Below, piece after piece: positions 9,204 to 17,497 of a stretch of DNA of 64,000 nt (position 1 is the stretch's first letter; every line of letters begins with the position of its first letter). Below the pieces are notes generated by a model. It did not search any database. It was not told the origin of the DNA and was given only the letters and a program-made list of their open reading frames with translations. The translations under genes were made by a program, and so were the position numbers. The stretch covers positions 1 to 64,000 of the forward strand of contig NZ_CANPVO010000016.1 of assembly GCF_947581785.1 (NCBI RefSeq). Reading direction: 5' to 3'. The stretch is from Candidatus Palauibacter polyketidifaciens. GTDB taxonomy: Bacteria > Gemmatimonadota > Gemmatimonadetes > Palauibacterales > Palauibacteraceae.

Positions 9204-12200
9204 TCATGGCTGCCGCGGGCTTCCGGCTTCGCGTAGCGCGTCGAGCTGCGGAGCGGTCTCCTCCAGCGCGGCATCCAGCCGGGCAGACGCGGCCTCGGCC
9301 TCCGCGCGGATCTGCTCCAGTCGCCGCCGGTGATCATCGGACGGCCCGGTCAGTGAGCCGGTCGTCGACACCCCACCGTCGAACTTGCCGCGCAGGCCGG
9401 TCCACCAGTTGCGGACGTCGTCGTTGATCGAGCGCCACTCGTCGGCGAGTTCCTCGATCTCGCCCGCCAGTTCGCGCGCCCGTTCGAGATCGTCCGCTGC
9501 GACCACCTCCGCGCTTTCCAGCGCCTCAAGCACATCCGAAGCCCGGCGCTCCAGGTCGTACGCCTCGATACCCCGTTCGTAGGCCAGCCGCTGCAGGTCG
9601 AACAGGTCCATCGTGAACTCGTAACGGGCCAGGCGCTCCTCGGCAGACACCGGCAGCTCGGGGTCGGGACGGACCTCCAGCAACTGTTCCCGCGTCTCGC
9701 CGCCCACGGTCAGCCGCACCGTGAACGTGCCCGCCAGGACGAAGGGACCTTCGGGGCCCGCGTCCAGGCTGGGCACCTCGTAGCGCGCGGTGTCGTGCGG
9801 AAGAGGATCGTGCCGCAGATCCCACGTGACCCGGTTGAGGCCGGCGGCGCCCGGACCGTCGAGCGCGCGGACCTGCCGGCCGTCCGCGTCCAGTACGTCG
9901 ATCGAGATGCCGTCACCCGTCGCCTCCGCGAGCCGGTAGTCGATGTTCGCGCCGAACGCGGGGTTCTCCGCGCGGAACGTCCCCTGGCCCATCGACGGTA
10001 CGTCGTTCCGGTACAGGAAGAGGGTCGCCGGTCGCGGGGCGAACAGCTGCGGGGCGCCGTCGTTCGTCGCGGCCGCGGCGGACCCCTGCGAAAGCGGCGT
10101 GATGTCGTCGAGAATCCAGATTGCGCGGCCGTGCGTGCCGAGGACGACGTCGTTCTCGCGCGGGTGGATCTCGATGTCGTCGACCGGAACGGCGGGGAGG
10201 CCCGAGCCGACCGGGGCCCACGTCGCTCCCCGGTCGAGCGAGGCGAAGGCGCCGTTCTCCGCGCCGACGAGCAGCAGGTCCGGGTTGTCCGGGTGTTCGC
10301 GGATCACGTTTACGCTCGCCATGCCGCCGCCCGTCGCCCGGCCCGTGGCCGTCACCGCCGCCGCCCCGCCGAGTCCGTCCGCGAGCGAGCGCCATGTGGC
10401 GCCGAAGTCCTCCGTCACCACCGCGTGCGGGCCGTAGTCGTCGTCCCAGTGGCCGTCCAGGCTCACGTAGGCCCGGCCCGCCTCCGCGTGCGAGGTCTCG
10501 ACCCAGCTCACGTAGTACGGGAACGGGATGCCCGCGGCCTCCGCCACCCGGCCGGTCAGATCCTCCCACGTCGCGCCGCCGTCCCGGCTCAGCCGCACCG
10601 AACCGTCGTCCGCCCCGATCCACAGCACCCCCGCCTCGACCGGCGACTCCGCCACGGCCGTGATCTCCCCGTACCCGGAGGCGCCATCGTGCTTCGAGAG
10701 CGTCGTCGAGTCCGGGCGGACGCCCATCAACGCGAGGCTGTCCTGGTGGATCTGCCGCGTGAGGTCTTCGGTCGCGGCCCAACTCTCGCCGCGATCGTCC
10801 GAGATGAACAGCCGGTTCCCGCCGAGGTACACGCGCGCGGCGTCATGTGGCGACACGAGAATCGGCGACTTCCAGTCGAAGCGATACGAAACCGTCGTGT
10901 CCTGCGGGAAAGGTTTGAGCGCCTTCCGGTCGCCGGTGGCGAGGTTCACGCGCACGATCCCGGCGTTCTGCGACGTGACGTAGACCGTCCCCGGGTCTCC
11001 CCAGTCCGTCTCGGCGTACATCCCGTCGCCGTAATCGAGGACCTGCCAGTCGCGGTTCAGGATCCCGTGATAGCGACGCGTGCGGCTGGGCCCCCGGTAC
11101 GAGTTGTTGTCCTGCAGTCCGCCGTACACGTGGTACGGATCCGCCAGGTCCAGGTCGATGTCGTAGAACTGGGCGATGGGGATATTCCCGATGAACGTCC
11201 AGTTGTCGCCGTCGTCCCACGTCGAATAGAGCCCCCCGTCGTTCCCGAGGATCATGTGACGCGAGTCCTCGGGATCGATCCACAGGTCGTGGTGGTCCAC
11301 GTGGACACCGGTGTTGTACTCGATCTCCATGGGCAGCGCCTCGAAGCTGTCGCCGCCGTCCTCCGACCGGTGCAGGCTCCCCGCCACGAGCCACACCCGC
11401 TCCTCATCGTTGGGGTCGATCCGGAGCTGGCTGTAGTACATCGGGCGCTGGTTCAGTTCGTTCACGCGCGTCCACGTCTCTCCGTGGTCGCGGGACTTGA
11501 AGATCCCGCCCTCCTCGGCCTCCACCACGGCCATGACCAGGGCCGGATCACGCCCGGAGACGGCGAGTCCGATCCGTCCCTTGTCACCCGCGGGCAGGCC
11601 GTCCGTGACCTCGCGCCACGAGTCGCCGCCGTCCGTCGACCTGTAGATGCCGCTTCCCGGCCCGCCGCCCGCGAACCCCCACGCGCGCCGGCGCCGCTGG
11701 TACGCCGACGCGTAGAGCATCGATGGGTCCGCCGGATTGAGGGCGAGGTCGACGAAGCCGGTGTCATCGTCGATGTGGAGGACCTTCTCCCACGTCTCGC
11801 CGCGATCCGTCGTCCGGTAGACGCCGCGCTCGGGGTTGGGGCCGAACAGGTGCCCCAGCGCCGCCACCCACACGACGTCGGGGTTGGTGGGGTGGACGGC
11901 GATGCGCCCGATGTGGCGCGTCTCCTCCAGCCCCGTGAGCCGCCACGTCTTGCCGCCGTCCGAGGAGTGATACACGCCCTCGCCCCACGGCGTGCTGTTG
12001 CGGTTGTTCGGTTCTCCCGTCCCGACCCACACTTCCAGTGGATCGGACGGGGCGAGCGCGATGTCCCCGATCGAGAGGTTCGCCGCGTCGTCGAAGATCG
12101 ATTCCCAGGTCGTCCCGTGGTTCACGCTCTTCCAGACGCCGCCCGAAGCCGCGCCGACATAGAGGTGCGACTGGGTGCCGGGCACGACTTCGAGATCGTT

Positions 12201-12347
12201 GATGCGCCCCCCGGAAACGGCGGGCCCGATCAGACGCCATGTGAACCCGGCCGCGATCCTCTCGGGGGACTGTGCCTCGCCGGGAGGGGGTGCGGCCGCG
12301 AGCCCGAGTTGCAGCGCTCCCAGCGAGAGCAGCGCGCGAATCGTCAT
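9204..12347 (-). CDS. Secreted BNR/VPS10-like beta-propeller protein
   Basis: A 1047-residue exported protein starting at ATG 12347, with a signal peptide ending near GEAQS. At least five Asp-box motifs of the type S-x-D-x-G-x-T-W are visible (SSDGGKTW, TTDRGETW, STDGGDSW, SRDHGETW, SEDGGDSF), which mark sortilin/sialidase-like propellers. Two propellers probably occupy residues 30-750. The C-terminal part contains a beta-sandwich-like segment and a helical, coiled-coil-like tail rich in Glu and Ala. It starts 2 nt after the S9 peptidase stop. Such pairs are plausible peptide-degrading surface machinery. Glycosidase activity cannot be claimed from the sequence. Confidence 0.88.
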   Translation of the reverse strand: MTIRALLSLGALQLGLAAAPPPGEAQSPERIAAGFTWRLIGPAVSGGRINDLEVVPGTQSHLYVGAASGGVWKSVNHGTTWESIFDDAANLSIGDIALAPSDPLEVWVGTGEPNNRNSTPWGEGVYHSSDGGKTWRLTGLEETRHIGRIAVHPTNPDVVWVAALGHLFGPNPERGVYRTTDRGETWEKVLHIDDDTGFVDLALNPADPSMLYASAYQRRRRAWGFAGGGPGSGIYRSTDGGDSWREVTDGLPAGDKGRIGLAVSGRDPALVMAVVEAEEGGIFKSRDHGETWTRVNELNQRPMYYSQLRIDPNDEERVWLVAGSLHRSEDGGDSFEALPMEIEYNTGVHVDHHDLWIDPEDSRHMILGNDGGLYSTWDDGDNWTFIGNIPIAQFYDIDLDLADPYHVYGGLQDNNSYRGPSRTRRYHGILNRDWQVLDYGDGMYAETDWGDPGTVYVTSQNAGIVRVNLATGDRKALKPFPQDTTVSYRFDWKSPILVSPHDAARVYLGGNRLFISDDRGESWAATEDLTRQIHQDSLALMGVRPDSTTLSKHDGASGYGEITAVAESPVEAGVLWIGADDGSVRLSRDGGATWEDLTGRVAEAAGIPFPYYVSWVETSHAEAGRAYVSLDGHWDDDYGPHAVVTEDFGATWRSLADGLGGAAAVTATGRATGGGMASVNVIREHPDNPDLLLVGAENGAFASLDRGATWAPVGSGLPAVPVDDIEIHPRENDVVLGTHGRAIWILDDITPLSQGSAAAATNDGAPQLFAPRPATLFLYRNDVPSMGQGTFRAENPAFGANIDYRLAEATGDGISIDVLDADGRQVRALDGPGAAGLNRVTWDLRHDPLPHDTARYEVPSLDAGPEGPFVLAGTFTVRLTVGGETREQLLEVRPDPELPVSAEERLARYEFTMDLFDLQRLAYERGIEAYDLERRASDVLEALESAEVVAADDLERARELAGEIEELADEWRSINDDVRNWWTGLRGKFDGGVSTTGSLTGPSDDHRRRLEQIRAEAEAASARLDAALEETAPQLDALREAGSPRQP

Positions 12348-12349
12348 GT

Positions 12350-15208
12350 TCAGCTCACTTTCTTCTTGCGGGGCCCGTCCTTCTGCTCCAGAAACGGGAC
12401 GCCGGTCGTGATCCACGCCGGCGCCGGCTCGCCCTTCAGATAGTGCCCGAACCACTCCAGGATGCGGCGCTGATAGTCGCGCTGGTTCGGCTCCTCCGCG
12501 AGTCCGTGGTTCTCGCCCTCGTAGACGAGCATCACGAGTTGTTTCCCGGCACGGCGGGCGGCGTTGTAGAACTCGACTCCCTGGTTGAACTCGACGGCGC
12601 CGTCCTCGGTCCCGAACTCGATGAGGAGCGGCGTTTTCAGATTCTCGATGTGATGAATCGGCGAGTTGTTGAAGTACGAGTCCCAGTCCTCCCACCACGG
12701 GACCTGCATGCGGCCCTGGCTGATCTCGAAGATGCGGGCGTCCGTCCCTCCCGAGTTCCAGTAGAAGGAGAGGTACATGCTCATCAGGTTCGTGAGCGGC
12801 GCGCCGGCCACCGCGGCCGCGAACAGATCGTCCTGGGTGACGAAGAACGTCGTCTGATACCCGCCCCAGGAGTGGCCGATGAGGCCCACGCGCTCGGTGT
12901 CGATCATCCCGGTCGCGACCGCGGCCGCCACGGCCGGACGCAGCGTCTCGACGTTGGACTGTCCCGGCCGCCGGTCGCGGTACACGACATCCGGCCTGAA
13001 CACGAAGTACCCCTCCTGGCTCCAGATCTGGACGTTGTAGTACTGCGTGGGATCGGGCACCTGGTACTGGTGGAGTGTCTGCGACAGCAACTCGTAGTGG
13101 TTCACGATCATCGGATATTCGCGGCCCGGTTCGTAGTCGGCCGGATAGACGAGCGCGCCCTGGAGCCGGCGTCCCCATTCGTTCTCGTATTCGACGAGTT
13201 GGGTCCGGCCCCACGCGTAGTCGTCCTGGAAGGGGTTCGTGGCCGTGACCTGCCGCGCGTCGTCGAGATCGGGCCCTGCGACGAAATAGTCGGGCGAATC
13301 CTCGAACCGTTCCCGGCGGAAGGCGTACACGTCGGCGTCCGCCGCCTTGAGCAGGCCCCCGAAGCGGGCGTCTTCCCAAATGAGCGGCTCCGGCGTGTCG
13401 CCGCGGCGGGCGCGCGAGAACCCGGCTTCCTTCGTCCACTCGCTGTAGGTGGAGTAGTAGAGCGGCTCGTCGGGACGGAAGGCGTCGGCTTCGGGGTCGA
13501 GCCGCACGATGCGGTGCCGGTTCGAGTCCTCGGTGCCGGCCGTGAGGCGCCGGCCGCCGGACCCGTCCGGGTTCACCTCCCAGACGTCGAAGCGGTCGTT
13601 CACGAGCAGCGCCGCGTCATCCTCCAGCCAGCCGACGAACCCGAACGGTGGCATCTGTTCGCGGGTGGGAGTCCGATCGAGGTCCACGAACGTTCCGCCG
13701 AGCGCGGACGTCACGTTGCGCGTCTCGCCGGTCGTCAGGTCGTGGGTCCAGTAATCCTCCCCCTCGAACCAGGCCACGTAACGTCCGCCGGGGCTGGAGC
13801 CTCCCCCGACCATGATCCGCTCCCGGACGAGTTCGCGGCGCCCGGTGCGCGCGTCGACGGCGTAAAGGTCATGGAACTGCTGGCGGAACATCGCGTCGAC
13901 GTCGTAGGGCGTCTCGTCGCGGGCCAGCACATGCCGTCCGCCCTCCGCGATCTCGACCCGATCCGCATGATCGCCACCCAGGAAGAGGAATTCGTCGGCC
14001 TCGAGGTCCCAGGCCCCGATGTCGTGCTCGCGCCGCAACTGTTGCTCGCGCACGCGCTGCTGCGGCACCGGGTCCACGTCGAGCGAATGCCAGATCTCCA
14101 CCCCGGCGCGCTCCTCGTCTTCCGCCGCATCGTCCGCGTCGTCGGCCGCGTCCCCTCCGTCGCCGCCGTCCCCCTCCTCTCCATCGCCGTCTCCGGGGCC
14201 CTCCCCGCCGCCGCTCCCGTCGGCCGCGGCGCCGTCCTCCCCCGCTTCATCGGAGGGGACGTCGGACGGGATCCGCTCCTGGGTGCCGAGGAAGAGGGTG
14301 GCCCCGTCATCCGACCACACGGGGGTGCGATGCTCGACGATCCGCGTGCCCGCGGGAAGCTCGGAGGGCACCCGCGGATCGAGCGTGAACGCCGCCGGCG
14401 TCCCGGAGTCCAGACCGCGCCAGGCCAGCGCCACATGCGCCGTGTCCTCGTACGCCTCGTCATCGAAGGTCTTGAGGACGGCAAGGTCCGGGGCGTTCTC
14501 CCGCCAGGTCAGTTCCCGGTAGGTCGCTTCGTCCGCGTCGAGCGACCGGATGCGACCGGACTCCGGATCGTAGAGCCGGACGCCGTTGCCGACCCGATCC
14601 TCGGCGTCGACGGTCATGGCCAGCAGGCTCCCATCCTCCTGCCACGCGAACGCCGAGACGTTGCCGAAGCTCATCGACCCTCCCTGGGTCAGATCCCGCA
14701 CGAGGACGTCGGCGCCGGCGCTCTCGCTCTCCGCGGAGCCGTAGCGGCGGAGCGCCAGGTATCTCCCGTCATCGGAGAAGGAGAACGACTGCATCGCCTC
14801 GATCTCCTCCATCTCTCCCGTCCGCAGGTTGAGGAGGCCGACGCCGTTGCGGACGGGGTCCCCCCGCTCGCGCAGCCGGTCGCGCTCGTCCGGGGAGACG
14901 CCGATGGCGTAGGCGAGCCAGCTCCCGTCCGCGCCGAACCCGGGGCGCGCGCCTTCCGCGACGACGACGACCGAATCGGAATCGGTGCGGTGGACCCGAA
15001 GCTCCGAGGTCTCGTCCACGCGACGGACGACGACGGCGAGCCAGAGTCCGTCCGGCGAAAGCGATGCCTGGCCCAGGCGCTCCCACTGGTCGTAGTCATC
15101 CGCCCCGAGCGTGGGTTTGTCCTGCGCGTCCGCCCTCTCGGGAATCAGGCTGGCGGTGGCCCCGAGCACGACGGCGAGGATCGTGATTCCCCGGAGAATG
15201 TTCCTCAT
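12350..15208 (-). CDS. S9 family prolyl oligopeptidase, exported, with acidic linker
   Basis: A 952-residue periplasmic or secreted serine peptidase. The signal peptide ends near ERADAQ. An N-terminal beta-propeller is followed by an alpha/beta-hydrolase domain with the triad Ser780 (GHSWGG), Asp869 (GTEDGAVEF) and His901 (GENHGL). Inside the propeller, residues about 316-366 are an extreme low-complexity run of Asp, Glu, Gly and Ala. ATG 15208 was chosen for AGGAG 8 nt upstream and the signal peptide; a longer open frame upstream is not coding. It is co-transcribed with the propeller protein that follows 2 nt downstream. Confidence 0.93.
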   Translation of the reverse strand: MRNILRGITILAVVLGATASLIPERADAQDKPTLGADDYDQWERLGQASLSPDGLWLAVVVRRVDETSELRVHRTDSDSVVVVAEGARPGFGADGSWLAYAIGVSPDERDRLRERGDPVRNGVGLLNLRTGEMEEIEAMQSFSFSDDGRYLALRRYGSAESESAGADVLVRDLTQGGSMSFGNVSAFAWQEDGSLLAMTVDAEDRVGNGVRLYDPESGRIRSLDADEATYRELTWRENAPDLAVLKTFDDEAYEDTAHVALAWRGLDSGTPAAFTLDPRVPSELPAGTRIVEHRTPVWSDDGATLFLGTQERIPSDVPSDEAGEDGAAADGSGGGEGPGDGDGEEGDGGDGGDAADDADDAAEDEERAGVEIWHSLDVDPVPQQRVREQQLRREHDIGAWDLEADEFLFLGGDHADRVEIAEGGRHVLARDETPYDVDAMFRQQFHDLYAVDARTGRRELVRERIMVGGGSSPGGRYVAWFEGEDYWTHDLTTGETRNVTSALGGTFVDLDRTPTREQMPPFGFVGWLEDDAALLVNDRFDVWEVNPDGSGGRRLTAGTEDSNRHRIVRLDPEADAFRPDEPLYYSTYSEWTKEAGFSRARRGDTPEPLIWEDARFGGLLKAADADVYAFRRERFEDSPDYFVAGPDLDDARQVTATNPFQDDYAWGRTQLVEYENEWGRRLQGALVYPADYEPGREYPMIVNHYELLSQTLHQYQVPDPTQYYNVQIWSQEGYFVFRPDVVYRDRRPGQSNVETLRPAVAAAVATGMIDTERVGLIGHSWGGYQTTFFVTQDDLFAAAVAGAPLTNLMSMYLSFYWNSGGTDARIFEISQGRMQVPWWEDWDSYFNNSPIHHIENLKTPLLIEFGTEDGAVEFNQGVEFYNAARRAGKQLVMLVYEGENHGLAEEPNQRDYQRRILEWFGHYLKGEPAPAWITTGVPFLEQKDGPRKKKVS

Positions 15209-15442
15209 CTCTCGATCTCCTGACTTGCGGGCGCCGCCCCACGGAGCGTCCGGCGGGCGGCCAGGGTCTGCGACTCCGCAACATGCACCGGAGACGGCGG
15301 TCCCGGGCAAGGGTGTGCGCCCTGTCGGAGCCCGAAGATGCGGGCGGCAAGGTCGGTTGCAACGGACTTCGGCACGAGATAGGGTAGAATCGCGGAGACG
15401 GTTTCTACCATCTGTTCTGCCATCCGTGTTGAGAGGTGGATG

Positions 15443-15700
15443 ATGAGTCTCAACATCAAGAACGAGGAGACGTGCCGGCTGGCCGATGAGCTGGCGCGGC
15501 TGACGGGAGATACGAAAACGGGAGCCATCACGATCGCATTGAAGGAACGTCTGGAACGTGAGCAGCGACGGCGCGACGCGGATGCGCTCATGCGGGACCT
15601 GCGCGCCATCGGCGAGCGGTGCGCCGCGAGGCTCAAGCCCGGCCCCTCCGCGATCGAGCACGGCGACTACCTCTACGACGAGCACGGCCTCCCGAAGTGA
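15443..15700 (+). CDS. vapB: VapB-type antitoxin
   Basis: An 85-residue antitoxin. The N terminus MSLNIKNEETCRLADELA is the ribbon-helix-helix DNA-binding region typical of the Rv0623-like VapB group, and the acidic C terminus would wrap the toxin. ATG 15443 is favoured over the adjacent ATG 15440 because GAGAGG is then 6 nt away. The stop overlaps the toxin GTG in GTGA. It should repress its own promoter; the 230-nt space shared with the divergent S9 peptidase holds the promoters of both. Confidence 0.9.
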   Translation: MSLNIKNEETCRLADELARLTGDTKTGAITIALKERLEREQRRRDADALMRDLRAIGERCAARLKPGPSAIEHGDYLYDEHGLPK

Positions 15701-16083
15701 TCGTCGACACCTCCGCCATCCTGGCGATCCTGTTTCGTGAAGAGGACGCACGCCGGTTCGAGCGGGCGCTCGCGCGCGCAACCGCTCCTCGAATCTCGGC
15801 GGTGACGTTGCTGGAAGCGGCAATGGTCGCCGAAACCAGGGGCGGATTCGGTGCCGGACAAGACCTCGACGATCTTCTTGAGCAAGCGGAGATCCAGGTG
15901 GTTCCCGTTACGCGGCAGCACTCCGAGGCGGCTCGCGACGCGTGGCGATGCTACGGAAAGGGGAACCATCCCGCCGCACTGAACATGGGAGACTGCTTCG
16001 TCTATGCCCTGGCGCGCACCGCGCGCGAGCCGCTGTTGTTCAAGGGCAACGACTTCGGGCTCACGGACATCGAGGCGGCGTGA
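15697..16083 (+). CDS. vapC: VapC-type PIN-domain ribonuclease toxin
   Basis: A 128-residue PIN ribonuclease. The first acidic residue Asp4 is in VIVDTSAIL, the second in SAVTLLEAAMV (Glu), and the third in the NMGDCFVYALA segment (Asp), so the active site appears complete. It starts with GTG overlapping the antitoxin stop. The C terminus converges on a uracil-DNA glycosylase gene and overlaps its end by 23 bases. Likely substrates are tRNAs or rRNA, as for the family; which one cannot be told. Confidence 0.92.
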   Translation: MIVDTSAILAILFREEDARRFERALARATAPRISAVTLLEAAMVAETRGGFGAGQDLDDLLEQAEIQVVPVTRQHSEAARDAWRCYGKGNHPAALNMGDCFVYALARTAREPLLFKGNDFGLTDIEAA

Positions 16084-16759
16084 CGAGTTGGGCGGCGCGC
16101 GTCCAGATGGCGTCGAACATGGGCTCCGTGAGCGTGCCGGTGAAGGTGTTCTGCTGGCTCGGGTGATAGGAGCCGATCAGCAGGCGGCGCCCGATCTCCA
16201 CCTCGACGCCGTGGCCGAATCGGGGCGCCGGCCGCGGGACGGCTTCACCGCGTTCGCGGAAGGTCCTCAGTAGCGCGGCGAACGAGAACCCGCCCAGGGC
16301 GACGATGACGGGGGCGTCGGCGAAGAAGTCCAGTTCGCGCTCGAGGTAGCCCCGGCACCGTTCCCGCTCCCCGGCGGTGGGCTTGTTTCCGGGCGGGGCG
16401 CAGCGCACGGCGGCGGTCACCCAGGCGTTCCGGAGCACCAGCCCATCGTGCCGGGCGGTCGAGTCGGGCTGCGAGGCGAACCCGGCGCGGTGCAGGGCGC
16501 GGTAGAGCCAGTCGCCGGACCGGTCGCCGGTGAACATGCGCCCGGTCCGGTTGGCGCCGTGCGCGGCCGGGGCGAGCCCGACGATGAGGAGGCGCGCGGC
16601 CGGATCGCCGAAGCCCGGCACCGGACGACCCCAGTAAGTGTCGTCGCGGAAGGCGGCCCGGCGTTCCCGCGCCACCCGCTCGCGCCACTCGACGAGCCGC
16701 GGACACATCCGGCAGGCCGTGACCTCCCGCTTGAGCGCGGCGAGGACCGGGTCCGTCAA
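16061..16759 (-). CDS. Uracil-DNA glycosylase, family 5 (UdgB-like)
   Basis: A 232-residue base-excision enzyme. The four Cys of the iron-sulfur type are partly visible (CRMCP near residue 16, Cys in RCAPPGNKP and RCRGYLE). Motif 1 is GLAPAAHGANRTGR, with Ala in place of the catalytic Asp/Asn of family 1, typical of family 5. A YHPSQQNTFTG motif is near the C terminus. It starts with TTG 16759 overlapping the stop of the HAD gene in TTGA, so a weak start is coupled to upstream translation. It acts on uracil and other deaminated bases. Confidence 0.9.
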   Translation of the reverse strand: MTDPVLAALKREVTACRMCPRLVEWRERVARERRAAFRDDTYWGRPVPGFGDPAARLLIVGLAPAAHGANRTGRMFTGDRSGDWLYRALHRAGFASQPDSTARHDGLVLRNAWVTAAVRCAPPGNKPTAGERERCRGYLERELDFFADAPVIVALGGFSFAALLRTFRERGEAVPRPAPRFGHGVEVEIGRRLLIGSYHPSQQNTFTGTLTEPMFDAIWTRAAQLVTPPRCP

Positions 16760-17457
16760 GCGCCGTCCGGCCGCGGACGGCCGTACTTCAGCCGGTAGAG
16801 CACCGCCTCGAGGCGCTGCGACCAGCGGACCGGGGCCGGAAAGCTCGCCCGCTGCAGCGTGGGCACCTTCACCGACCGGACGCCCGCCAGGTTCGCCGAC
16901 GCGATGTCCGTGAAGTACTGATCGCCCACCATCAGCGCCGCCGCCGGACGGTCCGCGATGTTCAGTTCCTCGAGCGCGGCATGCACGAGCTCGCGGCTCG
17001 GCTTGCGGATCGGCCGCAACTCCCCCGGAGGCCGGCCGCCATCGGACGAAGCCGCCGCCGCGCCGGGGCCGCGCCACGACTCGCGCGGTCCGCGGCGGAC
17101 CCGGAACGCCGCCCCTGCCCCGGTCTCGTACCCCAGCACGACCGGAATCGCCGGGAAGATCTCCCCCAGCTCGGCGAAGCGTGCCTCCTGGCAGTTGGAG
17201 ACGATCGCGTGCCGCAGCCCCGGAGCCCCGAGCAGATCCTCGAACCCGGCTGCAAGCGCCGGATCCACTCCCCCCGCGTGGTGCGCCATCAGCGTCCCAT
17301 CCACATCCCACAGGACGGCCTCGACGCCCAGATCGCGCAGGCGTCCGGCATTCAGATCCTTCACCGAACCGAGGTGGAACGTCGGCCGGATTTCCCGCAG
17401 GAGTCCTGCGAGACGCGGGAGGAGGCGCCGCGCCGTCTGCATCCAGGTCGCACTCAT
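16756..17457 (-). CDS. HAD-superfamily phosphatase (YqeG-like)
   Basis: A 233-residue soluble hydrolase. Motif I is DVDGTL (nucleophile and acid Asp), motif II is the Ser/Asn of IVSNCQ, motif III is the Lys in RKPSRE, and motif IV is VGDQYFTDI. These fit HAD subfamily IIIA, the group of YqeG and phosphatidylglycerolphosphate phosphatase. An insert of about 25 residues rich in Gly, Arg and Pro separates motifs II and III. Its substrate is unknown. It is coupled to the uracil-DNA glycosylase downstream. Confidence 0.85.
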   Translation of the reverse strand: MSATWMQTARRLLPRLAGLLREIRPTFHLGSVKDLNAGRLRDLGVEAVLWDVDGTLMAHHAGGVDPALAAGFEDLLGAPGLRHAIVSNCQEARFAELGEIFPAIPVVLGYETGAGAAFRVRRGPRESWRGPGAAAASSDGGRPPGELRPIRKPSRELVHAALEELNIADRPAAALMVGDQYFTDIASANLAGVRSVKVPTLQRASFPAPVRWSQRLEAVLYRLKYGRPRPDGA

Positions 17458-17497
17458 CGGGTCGCCCTCACAGTGGCGTCCTGTGGGGTCGGCCGCG

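Noticed and set aside
12348-13439. N-terminal extension of the propeller protein to 1411 residues
   Set aside because: The extension overlaps the S9 peptidase in another frame and lacks the signal peptide, which begins at ATG 12347.
9795-15223. Very long plus-strand open frames of 882 and 983 codons opposite the propeller protein and S9 peptidase
   Set aside because: The minus-strand genes have signal peptides, Asp boxes and a catalytic triad. The plus-strand translations are rich in Arg, Val and Pro without motifs.
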